Shown: positions 34,301 through 44,586 of the stretch, in pieces
Layout of the letters: every line of letters begins with the position of its first letter
Position numbering within the stretch: the stretch's first letter is position 1
NCBI GenBank assembly: GCA_007644065.1
Contig: VJWN01000018.1
Coordinates: 186,001-250,000, forward strand
Direction of reading: 5' to 3'
Length of the DNA: 64,000 nucleotides
DNA from: Margaritispora aquatica
Taxonomy: Eukaryota; Ascomycota; Leotiomycetes; Helotiales; Discinellaceae
Position numbers and translations under genes: made by a program
Notes under the pieces: model-generated
Database searches by the model: none
What the model saw: only the letters and a program-made list of their open reading frames with translations
What the model was told of the DNA's origin: nothing

Positions 34301-35562
34301 ATGATGGAGCCGGATTCTTTACATCAGAGCTATCGAGCATTACAACCTCAAGCTGCCCAAGCTATTCAACATGGACAATCCCACCTAGGACACCATACAC
34401 TTGCGTCCCAGAGTGGACTCGACCTCTCCACTCTCGACGACGACCATGTATTCCATCCAAATGTGCACATGCAAGATCCCAATTCACATGCCTTTCAGTC
34501 CCCGAATCTGTTTGAGCGCAATCACAACCACCAGCCAATGCATGTTCAAAACAATGGCAATCCTCATACCCCGCAGCAGCATGGAAATGGTGGGCAATTT
34601 GGTATCTTGACGACGGGTCCGGTTCAACACAATGCCATCGGACGATTACAGCAGGACGATGATATGTTTGGATCCCCGGAAGGCGGAGACCAGAAGAGCA
34701 ATGGACATCTCAGTACCAAAATGGTTCCAGATCCTCCAGGTCTTATGGAATGGCGCCAAAAGCTTTTCAATGTGGACGAGATGATCACGTTAAGTGAGGA
34801 AGAGTGCGTCCTTCAGTTCATGCGCCTAGAGCTGTATCTCAACTAACATGTACTGTCAGATTTCAAACTTACTTTCCCCATGTCGATAATGTTTACTCCC
34901 ATCGATCGACCCAAAGATACAAACGCAAGCCATTCGTTTCGCATTACTGGGACTGCCGACTCAAAGGCAGACCTCCGGGAACACCCAAGTCGAATGACCC
35001 CAATAAGAAGAAGCGAAAGCGTACCGCTCGAGAGCGTGATCTTTGCGATGTTAAAATCAAGATCACCGAGTATTTTCCTGGTGCGATGTTGAGAGCAGAC
35101 TTTGTTCCTGATGGGGGGATGCAGCCAGACCCGAGCCAGAGCAATAACTTCTATGCCCCAGGACAGCCAGGAGGTCCGGCGATGCAGCAACAATTTGGAA
35201 TGCCGATGATCAACTCTTCTATGGGCGCTTCGCATCCTGGCGCCACTGGTCAACGTTACTATACTATACAAAGAGTTAATGGTAATGGTGGTAATGGTAA
35301 AGGCGATGGAGTTGCTGGACCTCATAAACATGGTTTGGAAGAGAGTGATAGAGTCAAAAAGAACAGCGTCCAGAGATTTCTCATGAAGCGAGACAAAGAA
35401 GACAAGAAGACTCAGGTATGCTACTTATTTCCCATCATAGTAGACTGCAGTCGTGTTTTAGATTCTACTCGGTATTGTGGAAGACGATAGGAAGCTGTAA
35501 AAACAGCAAGAGACCCTGATGAAGTCATCGGACTAGTCTGTAATCTATCTTCAGGTGTATAA
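34301..35562 (+). CDS. Asn/Gln/His-rich protein with a basic conserved domain
   Basis: Exons 34301-34803, 34860-35415 and, in the simplest model, 35491-35562 encode 376 aa. Intron 1 has donor GTGCGT, branch CTAAC and acceptor CAG, and joins LSEEE to FQTYFPHV; intron 2 has GTATGC...TAG. The first 150 residues are rich in Asn, Gln and His and look disordered. From about residue 155 there is a dense block: MEWRQKLFNVDEMITLSEEE, then HVDNVYSHRSTQRYKRKPFV, HYWDCRLKGRPPGTPKSNDP, and KKKRKRTARERDLCDVKIKI, a strong nuclear localisation signal. The tail has a Gly/Asn-rich linker. The basic domain is well formed and suggests a nuclear role, but I cannot name a family. Exon 2 could instead splice to the adjacent GST gene (see findings). 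Confidence 0.65.
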
Positions 35563-35599
35563 GGCCTGCTTCTAGCCATTTTCATCAAGGAACCACAAC

Positions 35600-36632
35600 A
35601 TGCATCGCTCTAAACTAAATTTTGGTCGCATACGAGCTTCAAGGACCAGCTTTCAGCCTAGACTCACAACAGCTTTACACGCTCCTAGGACTATGAGTAC
35701 TGACTCAAAACAGAAGACTTATCACAAAAAGGCGAGCGGTAATGCTTTGGCAACCGTCAGAAAGCACACCAAGGAACATGAGCTGAAACTTTTCGGAAGC
35801 TGTTTTTGGTAAGTTGACCTCAGTTCTTGTCATCGCCTCCGCTAATTCTACACTAGTCCATTCGTTCAGCGTGTTTGGATCTCAATGGAGGCTAAAGCTT
35901 TGCCGTATCAATACATCGAGGTTGATCCATATAAAAAGCCACAATCTTTACTGGATGTAAATCCTCGGGGTTTGATCCCAGCTATTCGGCATGGCGATTG
36001 GGGTTGTGGCGAGAGTACAGTATTGATGGAATATGTAGGGGTTTCTTTTGATTGCGTATATTGTGTAAGCTGTGCTAATTCTTTAAAAAGCTAGAAGACT
36101 TGGGAATGGGTCAGCCTCTTCTACCAGATCAAACCAATCCACAGCTTAGAGCCACATGTAGATTATGGGCAGACCATGTAAGTTAAATTTTGCCACTCCA
36201 GGAAGTCTTTCTAACGAGTCACAGATCAACAGAAAGATTGTCCCGGCGTTCTATACACTCCTTCAAGCTCAAGAATTATCCAAGCAAGCAGAAGCTACGA
36301 AAAAGCTACAAGATGAGGTTAGCACAATAGTTGATGCTTGCGATCAGCAGGGGCCATTTTTCCTTGGCCCGGTCCTCTCTTATGTCGACATTCAATTTGC
36401 TCCTTGGATGATCAGATTCTCTCGTGTCCTCAGAATATACCGTGGCTGGCCAGTTCCATCCCCTGGAAGCAGGTGGGAACGGTGGTTAGACGCTGTTGAA
36501 AATAACGAGCACGTCAAGGCTACGACAAGTCTCGATGAGCTTTACATTGATAGCTACGAACGATATGCACAGAATCGACCAAACACGTCTGAGCTTGCAG
36601 ATGCTATCAATGGAGGATTCGGTTTGCCATAG
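35600..36632 (+). CDS. glutathione S-transferase, omega-like (Cys-type)
   Basis: Exons 35600-35808, 35857-36034, 36091-36177 and 36225-36632 encode 293 aa; all introns are GT-AG and phases match. The thioredoxin fold carries LKLFGSCFCPFVQRVWI, where CPF is the catalytic-cysteine motif of omega-class GSTs, followed by NPRGLIPAI and ESTVLMEYLED, the glutathione-binding strand and helix. The helical C-terminal domain follows (RLWADHINRKIVPAFY, GPFFLGPVLSYVDIQFAPW). Omega GSTs act as thiol transferases/reductases, often on glutathionylated substrates. ATG 35600 gives 31 extra residues, Arg/Ser/Thr-rich without acidic residues; ATG 35693 (MSTDSKQKTYHKK) gives 262 aa. The longer form could be mitochondrial and the shorter cytosolic. 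Confidence 0.88.
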
Positions 36633-38086
36633 ATTACTTTTTTGTCTTCTTTAAGCGGGTTTGAGTATTTCTAATGTTTGTGAGGTCTTGCTTTGGCCTA
36701 TGCTTAAGCTTCCCTGGGATCGTGGGTGGTTATTCTGAGCATTTTGGAGTGGTGGAACAGTCTTTCGAGCTATATCTATCTCATGATCGCTATTTTACTG
36801 CAGAGGGTATGTCAAAGTATGATAATACCAACAATGAAAAGAGCTTGAATCTGAACTATTTCTGCATATCAACTTCGGTTTTGGTGGATGCTCACAATGT
36901 TGAACAGCTTAGAGTGCCTTAAGTTTTCTTTGATCTTTCATCAAGTGAGCCTGTTCTAATCAATCATACTTTGGGTTTACACCTCAGCTTACAGTAGATC
37001 TTACGACTTCACCAAGATCAAGAATAAGGTAGCATTTTCCTCTGCCCGCACAACACTTTGGCGAAAATGATGCAGTCTTGGAAAGGATTTCCTTGGAAGA
37101 GAAACTCGATTTAGGGTGAACTATATGATGCATACATGATTTAAAGTGCAGATGGTCGCAGAGTAGGTGTCACACTATCATTGAAATCAACCCTAGATTT
37201 CAGGCTGTCCATTCTGCGGTCAGCGCTAGTATTCTTAAGCATGTGTTGTGAAGCTTGCTAATCTGAATAAGATTTATCTACTAAGTTCTACCTCCTTCCG
37301 CCTTTACTGTTCCTAAGTGGTGAATGGGCTGGGTGGTCGATGATGATAATGATTCCCGTCTGCCTTGCGCTCCTGCTTTCGTGTCGTTGGTTGGTTGTAT
37401 TTGCAAGTTCGTGATGACTAGTTGAGATGCTATTTATGTGACAACCTCAACCTTGAGTACACGGTGTCAAGTGTCACAAGCAGCAGCTATCTATTTCACA
37501 AGCAGATCCCGTCAAGATCGCTACCATGATCATGATCAATTTCTTGATTCAAACCTCCTCCAGCGCATTCGAGCTCGTTGCCCTCACAGATGGTGAAAAG
37601 CACTTGTGCATCTTAAACCTACGCGCCGGAGAGCCTGCCTGGGTATGGCTGGTCGACCAGAGATATCGCACCAAGCGAGCGATTTGATGGCGGGAATGGT
37701 TGTCGCTGGAGGTTGCATAGTTGTTGGTGCTGTGATTCGGAAGTATGGTTGACTCGTACTTTCAGTTGGCCTTGTCTCCATCAGAAACTCTTTCGACTAA
37801 GAGTCTAAGCGAAAACCCAAGTAAGCTAATAGATCACGGGATCGTGTGAGTTGTGCTGTTTGTTGGAGCTTTGTTGCCTCGTGACATGTTTAGGAGTGTG
37901 AAGGTATCAGGGAGGTTTTTCGTTGAATGATTGTTTTCTCGCTTAACTGAAAAGGGGGCTAAGTTTTACAAAGTCAATTGAAAATCTAGAAATCAATTTA
38001 ATAAGTCCATTGCGCTTTTCATTACAGATATATCGTTACAAGACATCAATCTCATCACCTCATCATCAACCCACGACGAATCTTAC
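36633..38086. other. intergenic, no gene seen
   Basis: About 1.45 kb between the ends of converging genes. No open frame with recognisable content. Confidence 0.5.
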
Positions 38087-40723
38087 TTAGTTCACGAAAA
38101 ACCCATCCTCCGCACCCCCTTCCTTCCCACTCCCCTTCGCACCACCCTCAAACACCGTGCCTTCAAACTTCGGCACATCAAACGTGCCCTCGGGATCCTT
38201 CCCCTCCGCCATGATATACTCCTGCACCTTCGTGACCTGATGGCGAATCTGACCCAACAAATCCGTCATATCCAGTGCGACCTTCTCGTTTGTTCTCGCC
38301 GCGCCCTTGATGGCCGTCTCCATGACATGGAACCTGCTCACGCCGTTGCGGAGCATCATGTCGAAGGGCGTGGTGGTGCTGCCCTCCTCCCTGTAGCACG
38401 CAACCGTCATGCGGGCCGCATTCGGGCGGCCCCAGAGCAGGCCTTGGATCTCGGTCGAGTAGCCGTGGTAGTTGAACAGGACGGGCTTGTCGGCCGTGAA
38501 GAGGCTGGAAAACTCCTCGTTCGTGAGCGAGTGTGGGTGTAGGGACTCGGTCTCGAGGATCATGAGGTCCGTGACGTTGATGACGCGCACGCGGAGGGCG
38601 GGACAGAGACGTCGCAGCATCGCGGCGGCGACGACGACTTCGAAGGTTAGTTCGGAGCCAATGCCTACGAGGACCACGTCGGGGGAGAGGCCGGAGTCGG
38701 TCGAGCAGAACTTCCAGATTGAGGCGCCGGCTTGGCAGTGTTTGTCTGCTTCTTCGGTGGAGAGGAATACTGGTTGGGGTTGCTTGGAACCAACCATTAA
38801 GTTTACGTAGTTTTTGGATCGAAGGCAGTGAGCTACTGTGGAGAGGAAGGTGTTCTAATGCAAGTTAGTTAAATCTCTCGTACGAGATTGGGATAGGAAA
38901 CTTACGGCATCAGGGGGAAAGTAGACTCTTGCGGCAGTAGCCTTGAGGTTCAAGACTGCTCCAATGAAAGAAGGGTTTTGATGCGAGAATCCATTATGTT
39001 CCTGTCGAGTCCATGTGGATGTCTCGATATAGTTGATGCTCGAAATATCAGTTCTCCACTTCGTTTCTCTAGCCATCTTGTTGAACTTGCTATACTGAAC
39101 CATCATGGTATGAATAATGCCCAAGAAGCTTTCGTATGAAGGGAAGATAGCCGTTCGTCCGGTCAGAGTGTAACCTTGCATGAAACCCTGGCATGTATGC
39201 TCAGAGAGGATCTCAATAACACGACCGCCGCGTGCGTTGGAGAATTCGTCCCATTGGAAATCACGGCCGGTGTGGTTGAATACTGCGTCGAGCTTATTGC
39301 TAACCAGCTCGTCTGGGGAGAAGAGACGGAAGGATTTTGGATTGTCAACCATGGTTTGGTCAATCAAGTTTCCGATAGCTTTCATACACGACTCCTCAGT
39401 ACCCTTCTCAACTCCATACTGGCGCCAGTCAGGCACATTGAGAGGTTCATGATTTTTGTAAGTCTCTGTTCTCTGGCCCAACTTCTTTTCTTGTTCCACT
39501 GGAATGATGCTCTTGATCGAATCAATTGGTTCGCCCTTCTCGGTGAAGAGTTTAGCAGGGCCATATGACAATAACCATTTCTGAAGATCAGCAAGTTGAG
39601 CATCGTCGCTCTTGACAACCATGAGAGGCACTTGATGGGCATGGAAAGATCCTTCGACAAACTCGCCATTGACTTTCTTAGGTCCGGACCATCCCTTTGG
39701 TGTTCGCATGATCAAAACTGGCCAGCGAGGCTTCATGATAGGATTTCCAGAGCGAGCAGCTTTTTGAATCTTGTGAATCTCATCAAGTGCCCATTGCATA
39801 CTTGTAGCCATGTCACGGTCCTATGCCCATTAGTTACTTCCAATTATCCCAGGAGAGGTAACTCACGATGTCTTCCAAATCCTCCACAAACCGACACTGA
39901 TACCCATACCCGGTAAACAAGCTCACCATCTCCTTATCATCCATGCATCCATAAATCGTCCTCTCAGAGATCTTGAACCCATTGACATGCACAATCGGGA
40001 TGACAGCACCACTCTCAGCAGGATCAATATACTTGGCCGCATGCCATGCCGTGGCAGTCGGTCCACTCTCCGCCTCACCATCACCAACTATACACGCCAC
40101 GACCAAGTCAGGCTTATCCATCACAGCACCAAACGCAACGCTGAGTGCGTAGCCGAGCTCACCACCTTCGTGGATAGAGCCTGGCGTCTCGGCATTGATG
40201 TGTGAGGGGAAGCCGCTGGGTGTGCTGAAGCCTGTGATGAGGTTGCGTAGACCTTGTTTCGTTTGTGCATATTCGGGGTAGAATTTCTCCAGGCTGCCTT
40301 CGAGCCAAAGAGATGCGAGGATTGCTGGTGCACCGTGTCCTGGGCCAACGACGTAGATGAGGTCGAGGTCATTTTTGCGGGTGAGGTAGTTGAGATGTGC
40401 GTAAACGAGTGTCAGACCTGGGCAGGTTCCCCAATGGCCTAGGAGTCTGTTTTCGTTAGCAGATGTCTCTTGATATTGGAAGAAATTCTGTACCTAGGCT
40501 TGATATCATCGTGGGTTAGATCTCTTTCCAGTAGAGCATTGTCCCTCAAAAAGATCATGGCAGCAGCAATGAAATTGCTCGCCCTTCGAAATTCTTCCAA
40601 TCCCGTGAGGTCTGCATCACTGAGATTGAGTTTCTGCAGTTTGACTGAGAGCTCGAGGACTGAGTCCGGAATAAGAGAAGCCAATGGCTGGGGATTTGGT
40701 CTATCGATGACTTCGCCTGGCAT
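38087..40723 (-). CDS. xfp: phosphoketolase (xylulose-5-P / fructose-6-P)
   Basis: Exons 40494-40723, 39867-40446, 38906-39820 and 38087-38854 give 830 aa; introns are 47, 46 and 51 nt with GTACAG, GTGAGT and GTAAGT donors and TAACG or TAACTAA branches. The thiamine-diphosphate enzyme splits xylulose-5-P (or fructose-6-P) with phosphate into acetyl phosphate plus glyceraldehyde-3-P (or erythrose-4-P). Family blocks are present in order: IKPRLLGHWGTCPGLTLVYA, YVVGPGHGAPA, CIVGDGEAESGPTATAWHAA (the TPP-binding GDG...), RTPKGWSGPK, SHQNPSFIGAVLN, and the C-terminal GSKQPQPVFLS and GRPNAARMTVACYREEGSTT. Length fits the family (about 800 aa). It is likely cytosolic, with no targeting signal. It lies head to head with acetate kinase, which consumes its acetyl phosphate. 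The last exon is clearly richer in G+C than the first three. Confidence 0.96.
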
Positions 40724-41679
40724 TTTGGCGGATGTTCGTTTGTTCGTAGTCTAGAGGTGAGTCGGGGAAGTAGAAGAAGCTTAATTGGAGCGAGAAGAAG
40801 TAGTTGCTTCCTCGAATAGACAGTAGGATAATACCAGTGAATAGAAGTGATCTGAAGATGATAATGACAAGTAAAAGAGCTTCACCAACGCCAGTCAAGA
40901 CCCAAACATTCTTTATCTCGAGCTCTCCCACCAACTTTGGCCGCCCCTCAACGCTAGGTAACACTTACACGACTCGCCTTTGACTTGACTTGATGATTCG
41001 GCTGTTCAACGTCATAATCGAAACATTGGACCCCGGATTAGCATCTGAAAATATCCGCAGGACTGCTTGATATTCATTGCCCCTATTGACGTTGTTCTCG
41101 CTCGATTCACATATGATCCTCGCTTGGCAATAACCGAGAAATACGATAATATTGACCGACTCTCTTCGTTGGAGAAAAGAAAAATCTTCAAATATTCAAA
41201 ACAAAATGATAACTCCAATATAAATCTTTCATCTCCAAGATTTCAGAATGGCATGTTTCGAATGCCACATGCTTTCTTTCTACCCCTGTCTATCGGCTGT
41301 CGATCCCTAAAGCCGCTCGCACAGGGATCAACGATAGGCTTGGAAGATCCCTACCAGCCCAGCCTTTGGCTCAACGTCATCTCTGAAAAGGGTGTGGAGG
41401 GGTAAGAAATATCAGGCCATTATTTGGTGGTGGTGGTGGTAGTGGTGGTGGGATGAATGGGGAATTTTTGTATACGAACGAATACTCGGATGAGGTGAGG
41501 TGAGTTGAGTTGAACTGGGCTGATGTTTGCGAATGTTTACTTTCAACAATAGATGAATGAGAATATTTTACCTACTTCAATTGATTCTTTTCCCTCTTGA
41601 CAGTGAGTGAAGCAAGCAATTGATTCCCCCATCACTCACAACCTCACCACAGAGTTCAACCAAAGCAACCAAAGCAACA
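40724..41679. promoter_or_regulatory. shared bidirectional promoter, phosphoketolase / acetate kinase
   Basis: The 956 bp between the two start codons must drive both genes. It contains a GTG/GGT-rich stretch (about 41429-41452) and one GTGGAG (41394-41399) that matches the loose CreA consensus SYGGRG; a single match has little weight. Pyrimidine- and CA-rich sequence precedes ATG 41680. Confidence 0.6.
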
Positions 41680-43017
41680 ATGGCGCCCACCTCCTCCACC
41701 TCCCCCTCCAAAATCATCCTCTCCGTCAACGCGGGCTCCTCCTCCGTCAAGATCTCCGTCTACCGCACGACCTTCAACTCCGCGCCCATCGAGCTGGCAG
41801 AGACACAAATCGACGGACTGACGGCACCACCCCCGGAACTGAAATACACACGCGGCGACACCGTGGTGTGCAAGTCACAAAAGCTCACCTCGGACATCAA
41901 GACGCAGAACGACGCCTTCCAGCATATGCTCACACAGCTGATCGAGGACCCGGACTTCAGCGCCATCACCAAGAAGGAGGACATCGCCATCGTGTGCCAT
42001 CGCGTCGTGCACGGCGGGGACTACGAGACGCCGCAGGTCATCGACGCCGATACGTACCACCACCTCGAAGCACTCACTGATCTCGCGCCATTGCACAACG
42101 CGTCTGCGCTCGAGATTGTGAAGTTCCTGCTGAAAGAACTGCCGGATACCAAGAATGTTGCGGTCTTCGACAGCGAGTTCCATCAGAGCATCCCTGAGCA
42201 CATCAGGACGTATCCGATTGATCAGGAGATCGCGAAGAGTAACAAGTTGAGGAAATACGGCTTTCATGGCATTTCGTACTCGTTTATCACCCGGTCTGTC
42301 GCCGAGTTCCTGGGCAAGCAGGAGAGCGAGGTGAATCTGATTGTGCTGCATTTGGGCAGTGGTGCCAGTGCGTGTGCGATCAGGGGCGGGAAGAGCTGGG
42401 ATACGAGTATGGGACTCACGCCGTTGGCAGGCTTGCCCGGTGCAACGAGGAGTGGGAGTGTAGATCCTAGGTATGTTCCGGATCCTGCGCGTGGTGTTTG
42501 GGAAGAAAGTATATGGACTAACAAATAACACAGTCTGGTCTTCCACTACGCAAGCGACGTCGGCAAACTCTCCCCCTCCTCAACCGACTCCCTGCACATC
42601 TCGCGAGCAGAAGAGATCCTCAACAAAGAATCCGGGTGGAAGGCCCTCACCGGAACCACGAACTTCGGGACGATCGCCTCGTCCACGGAGCCCAAGATGG
42701 TGCTAGCGTTCGACATCTTCGTGGACCGGATCTTGTCGTATATCGGCCACTACTACGTCTCCTTGCACGGCAAGGTGGACGCGCTGGTGTTCGCGGGCGG
42801 CATTGGCGAGAAGAGCGACAAGTTGCGCGCCAAGGTGGTGGGCGAGGTCGAGTGTTTGGGCTTTGGGATCGATGAGGTGAGGAATGCGAAGAAGGTTGAG
42901 GAGGTGGTGCAGGAGGTTGGAAAGGAGGGGGCAAGGCATCGCACGTTGGTGTGTTTGACGAATGAGCAGTTTGAGATGGCGAGGTATTGTGCGTTTGATG
43001 AGAAGCTGTTTGCTTGA
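41680..43017 (+). CDS. ackA: acetate kinase
   Basis: Exons 41680-42470 and 42534-43017 encode 424 aa; the intron has GTATGT...CAG and a GACTAAC branch, and joins VDP to SLVFHY in phase. The open frame extends upstream only to TTG 41620. It converts acetyl phosphate plus ADP to acetate plus ATP. Diagnostic segments: IILSVNAGSSSVKISV (first phosphate loop), CHRVVHGG, FDSEFHQSIP, KYGFHGISYSF, LHLGSGASACAI, MGLTPLAGLPGATRSG, and DALVFAGGIGEKSD. The enzyme belongs to the ASKHA fold. Fungal acetate kinase normally accompanies phosphoketolase and both are generally thought to be of bacterial origin. Base composition is GC-rich, like the last exon of the neighbour. Confidence 0.97.
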
Positions 43018-44543
43018 GTGGAGTTGGTTGCAGACAGTGGTAGTAGATCATGATGGCGAGTAGATTTGATAGATGAGAGTAATGATAACGACAGTAGTTC
43101 CTAGACCATTTTAACGTTTTACTTTGTGCACAATCCTTCGTACTGTTCTTGTATAGAAGATTAGGTATAGACTCAATCATATCAGACATTTAGCATAGAC
43201 AACAATGTAGTAAAGCTACCTTACCTCCCATTCTAAGCGAGATTCTCATTCCATTTCTATATTTTCGGGATTTCCGAAACATGAGATGATCTTTTCAATA
43301 ACAAGCGGACTCTTTCCATTTCTACAAGAGCAATCCTCTCATTATCATTCATACGAAAAAGAGGTGCGTTGACTAAAATCTGTCTAGCAACTCAACACAT
43401 ATTCTGTCTTTCTTACTTTTCTTCCCTCTTCCTCCCTCAGTCCCCCTTCCTAATTTCCACGCATACTTTAGAATGAATTCACAAACACCCAAAACACATA
43501 CACCAACAGAACAGTGCCACCCACGCCTCCATACTTTCGTGACGCTATTCTATCTCGGCCAGCGGTGTGGAGATAGATCCCGGTGATAGATTTCACATTT
43601 GCGAAGATGTCGAAAGATCCGCAATTTTTCCTAAACTCTTGCTGACTTCATGCAGTTTTTTCGATTGGCTTTGATGACGAAACAGCCAGGAAAGAGAGCT
43701 GTACGACCGGTACCTTATATATGGCACTCCCACAGAACAAAAATCGGATGGAAGTGGTCATGCAGTCATGCATCGAGCTTCTGTCTTTGACGCTTACTTG
43801 CTTGGTTTTAGATAGAACCGAATAAATTCAGAGTAACCAAATTATATGTTATATCGTATCAGCTTTTGAGAGACTGGGATATGTCGAAACTCCGAGGTCG
43901 AACAAGCTCATATTTTAGATGAGGTCTTGGGGAGTGTGGCATTTCCCTCTACCCTCTACCCTCTGCCCTCTACAACTGGGTACGGAGTTACTGTACTGTA
44001 TGCTATTCAAACAGGTAGACTCTGCTACTGCTACTGCTACTTTTGAATCTATTTATTCACTTAACATTCTACTTTCTTCTAAAGTGCCAGCATCCATCAT
44101 CTTTCCCCCTAAGTGATGAAACACTATGTATACATGATTATACCCCGACTCTTTTGAGCTAAAGATCATCATGGTATCCTTGCTCCTTGGAGTAGTAGAT
44201 GCCGTATAATTAGGTACCTATAAAATGCGGTTCGCAAGCACACTTCACCAGCTTACTACTTTAATCATAAGAGATAGTCGATCCTCGAACTTCACTGTAT
44301 GAAAGTGAACGAGCGAGCGAGCAAGCTCTGCCACCCTCCTTCCTCTCAAATGAACAACCGTTTACCTCGCTCCGACAACACCCAAGAACTCCACACAAAT
44401 CATAATATCAGTAGCGCTGTACCTGAACCTGAACCTGTGCCCAACTTCTCCATTCTTATCTCAAGTTAAACAAGCACTCCTCATACTACTCCACATGTCG
44501 TGTAATTAGTGGAAGAGACATTCAAGGAGAGAAAGATATATAC

Positions 44544-44547
<4 letters not shown>

Positions 44548-44580
<33 letters not shown>
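44548..44580. repeat. (GA)n microsatellite
   Basis: About 16 uninterrupted GA units. Confidence 0.95.

Positions 44581-44586
<6 letters not shown>

Noticed and set aside
44548..44580. CRISPR-like or regulatory array
   Set aside because: It is a plain GA microsatellite; no array of repeats with unique spacers exists in this window.
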